Origin: Chitinophaga pinensis
GTDB taxonomy: Bacteria > Bacteroidota > Bacteroidia > AKYH767-A > OLB10
NCBI GenBank assembly: GCA_945872015.1
Contig: CAMBYJ010000018.1
Span: forward strand, 1 to 14,915
Direction: 5' to 3'
Length of the DNA stretch: 14,915 nt
Shown: positions 1-7,900 of the stretch, one piece after another
Position numbering within the stretch: the first letter of the stretch is position 1
Layout of the letters: each line of letters starts with the position of its first letter
Position numbers and translations under genes: made by a program
The notes under the pieces: generated by a model
Told to the model about the DNA's origin: nothing
The model's database searches: none
The model's input: the letters and a program-made list of their open reading frames with translations, nothing else

Positions 1-1740
1 AATATTAATCACCAAACCTTCGTTTAAAGATGGTCGTACGTAATTATTAATTTTCGCGCCTTCAGCAAATGAACGTAAACAATCGGCTTGTGCAATTTGA
101 TATGCATTTTGTTGCAAGGCCTGTATATACAACATTGTTGAATTTAATATTTCATCGTAGAGTTTAATTTCAATATCGAGTATTTTTCCTTCAGCACCCA
201 AAATTGTTTCTTCATACACTTTCAACTCTTCCGTGATATATCGCTCTGCATTGGTTAATGTTTGCTTTCTAATCCAACCTTCGGGCACCTTCGATTTATG
301 CGCATTGGTGACTTCAATATAATATCCAAAAACATTATTGTAAGCAACCTTCAACGAAGTAATTCCCGTACGCTCACTTTCTTCTCGTTGAATTTTCAAT
401 AAATAATCTTTCCCTTCCGAAGATATTTTTCGTAACGCATCTAACTCCGACGAATATCCGTCTTTTATAAATCCTCCTTTAGCAGCAACCGCAGGCGCTT
501 CATCGGAAATTGATTCATCTAGCATTTTAAAAAGCTGCACGCAGGGATTTATCAAATCACCCACCTTTTGCAAAGCCTTATTATTGCTTGAAGCTAATTC
601 GTTTTTAAGAGGTGATAATAATGCAACGCCTCTTTTCAACTGAACCGCTTCGCGAGGAGTAAGTTTTTTTATTGCAATTCGCGACGACAAACGTTCGAGA
701 TCACCAATCGATTTTAAAATCTGTTCAATTCTCAAACTAAATTCTTCCTGCTCAAAAAAACTTGACACGACCTCATGACGTTCATTAATTGCATGAATAT
801 TTTTCAAAGGCATCAATAACCATCGGCGCAACAAACGAGCGCCCATAGGCGATACCGTATGGTCCATTACATCCAACAAGGTCGTTGCCTTTTCATGAGG
901 TGATGAAATAATTTCAAGATTACGAATGGTAAATCGATCGAGCCATACAAATTGATCTTCGTCGATACGAGCGATGGACTTTATATGACTCAGTGATACT
1001 TGTTGCGTTTGCTGAACATAATGCAAGGCGGCACCAGCTGCAATTGTTGCTGCAATTAAATCTTGAATACCAAATCCTTTTAGCGATGTAGTATTAAGCT
1101 GCTTTAACAATAGTTCTTCGGTGTATGGTTGCTGAAAAACCCACTCATCGAGCGTATAGATATAAAACTTGTTACCTAAGCGATCTTTTAATGCTTGTTG
1201 ATCTTTGCGCGAAACCAAAACTTCGGTAGGCGAAAAACTTTGAATTAACTTATCAATGTATTCCCAATATCCTTCAGCCGCAAAATACTCTCCCGTCGAA
1301 ACATCCAGAATGGATAATCCAATTAGATTTTCTGATTGAAAATAAACAGCAGCTAAAAAGTTATTCGACTTGTAATCTAAAATCTTGTCGCTAAAAGCAG
1401 TTCCTGGAGTAACTACTTCCGTCACACCTCGCTTAACAATTGTCTTTGTCATCTTCGGATCTTCTAGCTGATCGCATATAGCAACACGTAATCCTGCTCG
1501 TACTAACTTCGGAAGATATGTTTCAAGCGAATGATGAGGAAAACCTGCTAGATCCATTTCTGAAGCAGCACCATTACTACGCTTTGTTAAAACGATTCCT
1601 AACACCTTTGATGCTTTTACTGCATCTTCATTAAAGGTCTCATAAAAATCGCCCACGCGAAATAACAAAAGCGCATCAGGGTATTTTGCCTTGATGCTGT
1701 TATATTGTTTCATTAAAGGTGTTTCTTCTTTCGCTGCCAT
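1..1740 (-). CDS. mutS: DNA mismatch repair protein MutS (partial, N-terminal 580 residues)
   Basis: MutS binds mismatched bases as a clamp-shaped dimer and starts methyl-independent or MutL-dependent repair in the cytoplasm. The minus frame starting at ATG 1738-1740 is open, with no stop, to base 1. The mismatch-recognition domain is clear: FRVGDFYETF at residues 27-36 holds the Phe-x-Glu pair (F32, E34) that stacks on and contacts the mispaired base. The connector follows, and the core has TLLDVMDHTVSPMGARLLRR near residues 285-305. The last visible residues (NNYVRPSLNEGLVINI) belong to the return of the core before the ATPase domain. The Walker A/B ATPase and C-terminal dimerisation parts are off the window. 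The start fits the family, since MAAKEETPLMKQY is the expected N-terminus. It is divergent from the RNA methyltransferase gene, with 28 bp between start codons. No truncation or frameshift is visible. The frame was checked codon by codon; the family call rests on motifs and is secure. Confidence 0.96.
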   Translation of the reverse strand, partial: MAAKEETPLMKQYNSIKAKYPDALLLFRVGDFYETFNEDAVKASKVLGIVLTKRSNGAASEMDLAGFPHHSLETYLPKLVRAGLRVAICDQLEDPKMTKTIVKRGVTEVVTPGTAFSDKILDYKSNNFLAAVYFQSENLIGLSILDVSTGEYFAAEGYWEYIDKLIQSFSPTEVLVSRKDQQALKDRLGNKFYIYTLDEWVFQQPYTEELLLKQLNTTSLKGFGIQDLIAATIAAGAALHYVQQTQQVSLSHIKSIARIDEDQFVWLDRFTIRNLEIISSPHEKATTLLDVMDHTVSPMGARLLRRWLLMPLKNIHAINERHEVVSSFFEQEEFSLRIEQILKSIGDLERLSSRIAIKKLTPREAVQLKRGVALLSPLKNELASSNNKALQKVGDLINPCVQLFKMLDESISDEAPAVAAKGGFIKDGYSSELDALRKISSEGKDYLLKIQREESERTGITSLKVAYNNVFGYYIEVTNAHKSKVPEGWIRKQTLTNAERYITEELKVYEETILGAEGKILDIEIKLYDEILNSTMLYIQALQQNAYQIAQADCLRSFAEGAKINNYVRPSLNEGLVINI

Positions 1741-1743
1741 TGT

Positions 1744-1751
1744 TAACTTTG
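1744..1751 (+). promoter_or_regulatory. Candidate -7 promoter element (TAACTTTG) for the RNA methyltransferase-ruvC operon
   Basis: TAACTTTG matches the Bacteroidota -7 consensus TAnnTTTG exactly. A poor -33 candidate, TTTC at 1722-1725, lies 18 bp upstream inside the first codons of mutS. Transcription would start near 1757, giving a leader of about 12 nt before GTG 1769. On the opposite strand, TATCTTTA (1755-1762) is a 7/8 match that could serve mutS, so the two promoters may interleave. This rests on consensus matching only. Confidence 0.45.
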
Positions 1752-1768
1752 TGGTAAAGATAAATATC

Positions 1769-2293
1769 GTGCAGAAGCTTAAAAATGATGAACTCAATCG
1801 ACCTGCTTTAACTGACTATAAAAAGCAGGATAAACTTCCCTATGTAATAATTTTGGATAATGTTCGTAGTGCGCTGAATGTTGGATCGGTATTTCGAACA
1901 GCAGACGCTTTCAATACTTCAAAAATAATTCTTTGCGGAATAACTTCTACTCCTCCACACAAAGAAATTTCAAAAACAGCACTTGGTGCAACTGAATCTG
2001 TGGATTGGGAATATTTTGAAAAAACAGAAGACGCTGTTCAGCACTTGAGAAGTCAAGGCTATTCAATTTTTGCTGTTGAGCAAGCTACTCAAAGTTGTAT
2101 GTTAAACGAATTTGATGCAGCAGGTAAACCTTTTGCAATTATCTTCGGTCATGAAATGGATGGTGTTCAGCAAAGCGTGATTGATATTTGTGATGGAGTT
2201 ATTGAGATTCCTCAATCAGGCACTAAACATTCTATCAATATTTCCGTTTGCGCTGGTGTGGTGTGTTGGGAGATTTATCGTCAGTTGAAATAA
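1769..2293 (+). CDS. SpoU/TrmH-family RNA 2'-O-methyltransferase
   Basis: This is a SPOUT-fold enzyme that should transfer a methyl group from S-adenosylmethionine to a ribose 2'-OH in tRNA or rRNA. All three SpoU motifs are present (numbered from GTG 1769): motif 1, DNVRSALNVGSVFRTAD (residues 30-46, with N37 and catalytic-type R43); motif 2, IIFGHEMDGV (E129); motif 3, IPQSGTKHSINISVCAG (residues 147-163, with S155 and N157). At 174 aa it is a minimal enzyme with no L30e-like RNA-binding extension. The frame is open back to ATG 1691, but that start lies inside mutS on the other strand. GTG 1769 gives MQKLKNDEL, the usual N-terminus of the Bacteroidota homologues, and sits just after a promoter-like TAACTTTG. 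The stop TAA 2291-2293 abuts the ruvC ATG, so the two are probably co-translated. The target nucleotide cannot be deduced; a TrmL-like or rRNA enzyme is possible. Confidence 0.9.
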   Translation: MQKLKNDELNRPALTDYKKQDKLPYVIILDNVRSALNVGSVFRTADAFNTSKIILCGITSTPPHKEISKTALGATESVDWEYFEKTEDAVQHLRSQGYSIFAVEQATQSCMLNEFDAAGKPFAIIFGHEMDGVQQSVIDICDGVIEIPQSGTKHSINISVCAGVVCWEIYRQLK

Positions 2294-2899
2294 ATGAACA
2301 CAAATAAAACAGATAAAGTAATTTTAGGTATTGATCCAGGTACGGTTGTAATGGGCTATGGAATTATTCATATTACAGGCAATAACTTGAGATTAATTTC
2401 AGCTGGTGTTTTATCGCTAGACAAAAAAGAAGATCATTTCCTTCGCATCAAAGAAATATTTGATACCGTTGAAAAATTAATCAAAGAATATAAACCTGAC
2501 GAATTCTCCATTGAAGAACCATTCTTTGGAAAAAATGTTCAGTCGATGTTAAAACTAGGTCGTGCACAAGGCGCCGCGATTTCCGCAGCATTGCATCATC
2601 ACCTTCCGGTACATGGTTATAGTCCGAGAACAATTAAAAAATCGATTACCGGTAATGGCGCGTCAAGTAAAGAACAAGTGGCGAGCATGCTTCGAACCAT
2701 TTTAAAATTTGAAGAGACGCCCAAGTTTCTTGATGCTACAGATGCCTTGGGTGTTGCTGTTTGCCATTATTTTCAGACTAAAGGAAATCCACAAAACTGT
2801 TCAACTTCCAATACGAAAATTAAGAAGTCAAGTGCTAAAAAAAGCAAGGCTTCATGGTCAGCCTTTATCAATAAAAACCCTGATCGTATTAAGAAATAG
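2294..2899 (+). CDS. ruvC: Crossover junction endodeoxyribonuclease RuvC
   Basis: RuvC is the Holliday junction resolvase: a dimer that nicks two opposed strands of a four-way junction delivered by RuvAB. The four acidic residues of the RNase H-like active site are all visible: D14 in ILGIDPGT, E74 in FSIEEPFFGKN, and D147 plus D150 in DATDALGVAVCH. YSPRTIKKSITGNG (residues 109-122) is the DNA-binding segment. At 201 aa it is about 25-30 residues longer than E. coli RuvC (173 aa). The extra C-terminal tail (about residues 165-201) is Lys/Ser-rich and ends in WSAFINKNPDRIKK; I recall similar tails in other Bacteroidota RuvC proteins, so this is probably a lineage trait. ATG 2294 follows directly after the methyltransferase stop (TAAATG), which implies translational coupling. 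The 3' end overlaps the convergent HIT gene by 11 bp. No ruvA or ruvB gene is nearby. Confidence 0.96.
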   Translation: MNTNKTDKVILGIDPGTVVMGYGIIHITGNNLRLISAGVLSLDKKEDHFLRIKEIFDTVEKLIKEYKPDEFSIEEPFFGKNVQSMLKLGRAQGAAISAALHHHLPVHGYSPRTIKKSITGNGASSKEQVASMLRTILKFEETPKFLDATDALGVAVCHYFQTKGNPQNCSTSNTKIKKSSAKKSKASWSAFINKNPDRIKK

Positions 2900-3293
2900 T
2901 TTGATATGCCTTTAAAATGGCTTCGTGTGCAGCAATCATTTCCTCTTTAGTAGGCGACAATTTACTTCTCTCAAAATTAATATCTCCTACTTTATTTAAT
3001 GGCACTAAATGTATGTGAGCATGCGGCACTTCTAGTCCAATAACGGCCACGCCTACCCGCTTACAAGGTATAGCACTGCCAACTGCCTTAGCAACTTTCT
3101 GTGCGAACATCCACAACTGAACATACTCATCACTTTGGATATCGAAAATATAATCAGTTTCCTTTTTAGGAATTACAAGTGTGTGTCCAATTGCCAGGGG
3201 CATAATATCTAAAAAAGCCAAAAAGTTTTCGTCTTCGGCTATTTTATAGCAAGGTATTTCACCTGCAACAATCTTTGAAAAGATACTGGCCAT
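2889..3293 (-). CDS. HIT (histidine triad) family protein
   Basis: This is a small nucleotide-binding hydrolase of the HIT superfamily, Hint branch, which cleaves purine nucleoside phosphoramidates and related nucleotidyl conjugates in the cytoplasm. The triad is intact in VPHAHIHLVPL: H91, H93 and H95, followed by hydrophobic residues, with H95 or H93 in the nucleophile position by family alignment. The N-terminal half shows the expected nucleotide-pocket pattern FSKIVAGEIPCYKI, then FLDIMPLAIGHTLVIPK (residues 27-43). The length of 134 aa is normal. ATG 3291-3293 overlaps the last base of the greA stop (TAATG), so the gene is the second member of a greA-HIT operon and is probably translated by re-initiation. 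The stop (2889-2891) lies inside ruvC, with no room for an intrinsic terminator between the convergent genes. The exact substrate is unknown. Confidence 0.93.
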   Translation of the reverse strand: MASIFSKIVAGEIPCYKIAEDENFLAFLDIMPLAIGHTLVIPKKETDYIFDIQSDEYVQLWMFAQKVAKAVGSAIPCKRVGVAVIGLEVPHAHIHLVPLNKVGDINFERSKLSPTKEEMIAAHEAILKAYQTIS

Positions 3294-3769
3294 TACCCCA
3301 ATGAAATATCAAGAATTTCAAAATTTAATTTACCTGCAGGTGTTGTTATTTCTGCTACTTCTCCGACTTTCTTTCCTAATAATCCTTTACCAATTGGCGA
3401 ACCAACAGAAATTTTTCCGGATTTTAGATCAGCTTCATTTTCGGCAACCAGCATATATGACATCTCTGCTTTATTAGCCAGATTTCTAATTTTCACTTTA
3501 CATAAAACAGAAACCTTAGAGATATCCAATTTAGATTCATCAATTATTCTCGAACTTGCTAACAACTCCTCCATTTTTGAAATCTTTAACTCTAACAAAC
3601 CCTGAGCATCTTTGGCTGCATCGTATTCTGCATTTTCTGACAAATCACCTTTATCACGCGCCTCTGCTATCTGACGAGAAATACTTGGACGCTCAACGTT
3701 TTTTAATTGCGCTAATTCGTCCTGTAATTTTTTTAAACCTTCTTCCGTTAAATAAGTAATGTTCGACAT
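3293..3769 (-). CDS. greA: Transcription elongation factor GreA
   Basis: GreA inserts its coiled coil into the RNA polymerase secondary channel and stimulates cleavage of backtracked RNA, rescuing stalled complexes. The N-terminal coiled coil spans about residues 8-77. Its tip, KGDLSENAEYDAAK, carries the two acidic residues that place the catalytic metal (D42 and E45, corresponding to D41 and E44 of E. coli). The C-terminal FKBP-like domain shows VGSPIGKGLLGKKVGEVAEI (about residues 122-141), which is characteristic of the family. At 158 aa it has the normal length. It starts at ATG 3767-3769, preceded by an AT-rich leader without a Shine-Dalgarno sequence, and overlaps the HIT gene by one base. 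It lies downstream of a hairpin terminator that separates it from the secretion cassette, so it probably has its own promoter. GreA rather than GreB is favoured by length and motif; the call is secure. Confidence 0.97.
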   Translation of the reverse strand: MSNITYLTEEGLKKLQDELAQLKNVERPSISRQIAEARDKGDLSENAEYDAAKDAQGLLELKISKMEELLASSRIIDESKLDISKVSVLCKVKIRNLANKAEMSYMLVAENEADLKSGKISVGSPIGKGLLGKKVGEVAEITTPAGKLNFEILDISLG

Positions 3770-3782
3770 GTTACTAATATTA

Positions 3783-3807
3783 AAAATTTACGATGCTCTT
3801 ATTAAAG
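3783..3807 (-). promoter_or_regulatory. Weak candidate promoter for greA-HIT
   Basis: On the minus strand TAAATTTT (3783-3790) matches TAnnTTTG in 7 of 8 positions. The upstream base pattern is CTTTAATAAGAGCATCG, preceded by a TTG at the edge of the neighbouring hairpin with a 17-bp spacing. A start about 7 bp downstream would leave a very short leader. The match is imperfect in AT-rich DNA, so confidence is low. The terminator immediately upstream makes some promoter in this gap necessary. Confidence 0.3.
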
Positions 3808-3810
3808 CAA

Positions 3811-3840
3811 GGAAGACCTCCTCTTCCGAGAAGGTCTTCC
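3811..3840 (-). terminator. Hairpin, probable terminator of the receptor/giant protein/PorV-like cassette
   Basis: GGAAGACCT (3811-3819) pairs perfectly with AGGTCTTCC (3832-3840). After one C/A mismatch the stem continues with CTC/GAG around a TTCC tetraloop, giving 9 + 3 base pairs. Read on the minus strand it is followed by TTGCTTTAATAAG, which is T-rich but not a long U-tract. It lies 18 bp past the stop of the PorV-like gene and before greA, which is where a cassette terminator is expected. A partly competing pairing is possible (GGAAGA at 3811-3816 with TCTTCC at 3822-3827). Confidence 0.75.
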
Positions 3841-3858
3841 AATTATTTTGATTGATTA

Positions 3859-4923
3859 TTACAGTGATATATGCGCTCCGACAGAATGCGTTCCATCGAA
3901 AGTTTTTGTAGCACGGTATGAGTAATCAATTCCGAAACGCTTACCAGATTTTCCTAGTGGAACTTCGTAAGTTAATCCACCACTTAATCCTTTCAATGCT
4001 GTGATATCTTCATCGATAATTGCATTTTTATCTTTCTTATCGATTGTATATCCAGCGCGAATTGCGAAGGAATTTTTGAAACCGTATTCAACACCTACTC
4101 CAATTTGATCACGAATAAATGAATTAGAAGTAAATGCGAACGATGCAGTAATACGAGAGTCCGCTCCAGCTTTGATATCATATGCACCACCAATAGAAAC
4201 TAATGCAGGTAATTCGAAACTTTCAGTACGTTGCTCTTGAAGTACGTTAATGTTTTGTGTGGCGTTATCATTTCTAAATGACAAACCTTCACCTTGATAT
4301 TTCATTGGTGTACCAACATTTCTTAAAGCAATTCCGAAACGCACATTGTCGTGATCAGCATTATTACCTGTTGTATACTGAATACCAACATCAACAGCGA
4401 TTCCTTGAGCTTTAACATCATTAATTGATTCAGAAACGATATGCGTTGTAATACCACCTTTGATGCTATTACTAAACTCTTTCGCATATGTTAAACCGAT
4501 GTTTAAGAACTGTGGAGAATAAGTACCATTTCCACCATCAGGATTAGCTTCCGTTAAACGTTGGATTTCTCCAAAGTTCATTGACATAAATGTTAAACCT
4601 AATGCTCCGCTTTCTCCAACTTTTTGAGAAATACCGAACGCACTAATTTTAATATCTGATCCTCTTAACCAATCGGTCTGTGAAAAGGAAATATCTGTTC
4701 CTTTTGAATAGGCTGCGCACGCAGGGTTTAAACCGAAAGATTCCACACCTCTTACGTTAGCTAGTCCTGCAACACCCCATCCTGAATTTTTAGCCCATGG
4801 GTTAATAAGCAACTCGTGAGCACCACTTTGACCAGCACGATCTTCGTTACCAGCAAAAGTTTGCGTAGTGCTAGCAGAAAATGCTATTGTTGCAACTGAA
4901 ATATATATTAGAATTTTCTTCAT
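3859..4923 (-). CDS. PorV/PorQ-family outer-membrane beta-barrel protein
   Basis: Members of this FadL-like barrel family include PorV, the T9SS shuttle that collects cargo from the SprA translocon and passes it to surface attachment. Residues 1-24 form a signal peptide, with probable cleavage after TFA (24). The mature N-terminus runs through GAHELLINPWAKNSGWGVAG to LANVRGVESFGLNPACAAYS (about residues 54-73), which matches the family pattern of a small-residue lid followed by a Gly-rich 'NPA' segment. The rest alternates amphipathic strands, such as KISAFGISQKVGESGALGLTF and VRFGIALRNVG, and ends in HSVGAHISL as an outer-membrane barrel should. At 354 aa it is close to but shorter than P. 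gingivalis PorV (about 390 aa). It is the last gene of the three-gene cassette, 33 bp after the giant protein gene and before a hairpin terminator. I infer a paralogue dedicated to its neighbour rather than the housekeeping PorV; PorQ-like or another barrel role cannot be excluded. Confidence 0.82.
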   Translation of the reverse strand: MKKILIYISVATIAFSASTTQTFAGNEDRAGQSGAHELLINPWAKNSGWGVAGLANVRGVESFGLNPACAAYSKGTDISFSQTDWLRGSDIKISAFGISQKVGESGALGLTFMSMNFGEIQRLTEANPDGGNGTYSPQFLNIGLTYAKEFSNSIKGGITTHIVSESINDVKAQGIAVDVGIQYTTGNNADHDNVRFGIALRNVGTPMKYQGEGLSFRNDNATQNINVLQEQRTESFELPALVSIGGAYDIKAGADSRITASFAFTSNSFIRDQIGVGVEYGFKNSFAIRAGYTIDKKDKNAIIDEDITALKGLSGGLTYEVPLGKSGKRFGIDYSYRATKTFDGTHSVGAHISL

Positions 4924-4942
4924 ATCTCTTTTTTTCTTTTTT
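4924..4942 (-). promoter_or_regulatory. A-rich leader before the PorV-like start codon
   Basis: The minus strand reads almost pure purine (A-tracts broken by G) directly before ATG 4921-4923. Bacteroidota mostly lack Shine-Dalgarno pairing, and A-rich leaders are known to favour initiation there. This supports the chosen start. It could also be a site of strand slippage, since runs of seven and six T on the plus strand lie here. Confidence 0.4.
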
Positions 4943-4956
4943 AGGATTGATAGGTA

Positions 4957-7900
4957 TTAGAAAGAATCAAGGTCAATTGGACGCATTACACCAAACCATT
5001 TAACAACTTTTTCTCCCAACTCACCAGCATCTACATGGAATATATAAACACCGCTTGAAACCGTAATACCGGCTGTGTTTTTCAAATCCCAATCTAATGT
5101 TGTTGCTTGATTATTATCACGACCCTCAGTTACAATCTGTCCTGAAGTTACATCAGAAGTAATATCACGTTTGAATTGTCTTATCAATGTTCCATTCAAT
5201 GTGTAAATAGAAACAGTACATCTTGAAGGTAAGTTAACAATACGAACACGATTTTCTAATTGATCTCTTCTTGTTTTTTCGTAAGTTGAGTATGCGTAGT
5301 AAGGATTAGGAACCACATTTATATAATCTAATGCAGATTTAGCCTTTTCAGTCACATTGGTTGTTAACTCGTAAGATCCTGGAATAGTAAATTGATAATA
5401 AGGGTTACCACCATTAACTTGAGTTGCACCTTCTGATGTAAATTGCTTATAATTTTTTCTTACGCGTAAACTTACTTTAACATCTGATGATGAACTTTCA
5501 TTATAAGTGTATCCATCGTTTACCAATGGTAATGAACACCAAGTAATTGATCTGAAAGCAGCTCTAGCAGAAGGAGCATTAGATGTTGCTGTATAAGCAT
5601 TACTAAATCTTCTGAATAAAGTATCAACCTTAGCACCATTATCATATTTACCTACTGTAGGTGCTGCAGGTGTACTTGCTATTGTATCAATTCCGTACAC
5701 ATAGATATAATGCATACCACCGTAGCTTAAACGACCATTAGCATCTCTTCCAGTATTACTTGTAGGATTCCATTTCATATCGTTTCCATTCTCATTTACC
5801 AATGCAGAGTTTTCACCGAAAACAATGTTCAAACGTTCTCCAGTCTCAACATTAATTGCGTATCCAGGGAACCAACCCATACCTACTGTATCTGTTAAAG
5901 AAGCTTCTGCAACGTTTGCTCCAGGCTGATCCCAAGCTAATCCGTTTTTATCTACAGAGCGTTGATTACGCATCATAAACTTCTTCGCATTACCAACAGT
6001 TGGCATTGTATCTTCTCCCATTTCCATTACTACAGCACGAGTCCATTTTGACTTATCAGAAGTGATTACCACATCAACTGATTGCAAATAGCTCCATTTA
6101 ATGAAAGAACGCAAGTCTAATGAATTGCTCGTTCCTGGAGTTCTTGACGGTTTTGGTGCAGCCACTGTTTTTGCATTACTTGCAACAATGAACGGTGCCC
6201 ATGTTCCTTCAAGAATTGATTCATATGCTTCTATTGAATCTAAGAAATAACTTGGTGATGGATTCAATAAGTCAACATTTGTTTGAGTACCACTTAAAAT
6301 CCAGTTCGTAGTAGATGTTAATATTGAAGTTGCATCAACATCTTTAACACCACCTAACCATTGATCACTTGGAGTTTTATAGGTCTTTGTACCACCAATT
6401 AAACCATTATTTGTAGCTCCAAAATTTCCTGGCTCTTGACCATTGATTTTAGAAATAGCCATTGAGATTTTATTCTTCTCATATAATTGTTCATTGATAC
6501 TTGAAATACTAAACGTTGAACGAGCTAACGAGCTACGTAATTGAGCATTTGTACCGGTAGTAAATGTTCCTGTAAATGTAGTTGTCGTGAACTTTAAAGT
6601 ATCTGCATTAGCATACTGAACTTCAAACGAACCATTGATTGCAGGTGTTGAAGTAACACCTTGAACATTACTCAATGTGATATATGTACCTACTGTAATT
6701 CCTGAATTACCTGAAGTAATAACAGTTACCGTTGTACCATTTGCAGTAATGTCATTAATTCCAACGTACTGTGAAGGATTGTTATATAGATAATAGTAAT
6801 CAGCATCACTGATTCCACTGAATGCTAATTCAAATGAACCAGCTTTAACAGCCCAAGGATCATAAACAGTGATATCGATTGGACCTTTGCCTGCTTCGTA
6901 TACCGGATTTTGAACACTACTAGTTGTTCCAGCGAATATTTCATCTACTGAAGCTTGTGTCATTTCAAGGAAGTTTCCTCCGTTACCTTGACCTTCAATA
7001 CGCTTAACTTGTACTCCTTGACCATAAGCTGCATTTAAAACAGAACCAGCATTATTCACTACAGATTTATGAGGAATCCCACTATATGTTCCAATGTTGT
7101 TACGACCTTGAACATATGGTCTGTTCTGAGTGTTTGCATTTAATGGATCAAACGTACGGTAATTGTTATAAGCATAAGAAACTACTAAGAAATAGTAAGG
7201 CTTGTAATTTACAAGGTCTTTTTGAGAGAATAAATCTTTAGTGATAATGAATGAATGTTGTAATCCATTATTAACCACTGTCGTTTTTTCTGCAGGAACC
7301 CAAGCTGAAATATTGTTATCGTATTCATAATTTACAATCTGACCAATATTATCTTTTAAGTCAACTTGTGCAATTAATTTCGCTTTAGAAATATCATTTA
7401 CATCTGCATCAGATACAGTCTCATCAGCAACCTGATAAATTTTGTATCCTTGGAAAGTGTAAGATCTTTCTGCATCCGTTAATGTATCAAAGCCACCAGT
7501 TGCATTTTGTACTGCCTTCGGGATAACCGCATCAACTTCGTTATATAACTCTACTTTCTTAGAAGCCACATTTTCTAATGATAAGATTAATTTTCTATCA
7601 TCTTCACGGATAGCTAAATCCGGTGCATCAGGACCATCCAAAATTTTGAAACAATTATCAAAAATTGCTTGTGCTTTTTGATCGGCTAACTTTAACAATG
7701 AAACAGAAGCTAAAGGACCACCCGCAGTAGTACGTTGGAAAATCACACCAGTTGTTATATAGTTAACTGCACCTGGTTTCAATGTAAATGTACCAGCAGA
7801 CTGTAACCAACGCATATCGTCTGGCTGAATATTCGCTGTAACCATTGTCCAAGGTGTGGAGAAATTTGGATCAGTATTATCTGGGAACATGAAATTACAA

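Noticed and set aside
1691..1768. N-terminal extension of the methyltransferase to ATG 1691
   Set aside because: It lies antisense within the mutS N-terminus, crosses the promoter-like TAACTTTG, and the extra 26 residues do not look like any SpoU-family N-terminus.
2709..2915. 68-residue plus-strand ORF within the 3' part of ruvC
   Set aside because: It is an out-of-frame shadow of ruvC with no recognisable features.
4924..4942. T-run before the PorV-like gene as a terminator of the giant protein gene
   Set aside because: No stem precedes it on the minus strand, and it is better explained as an A-rich translation leader.
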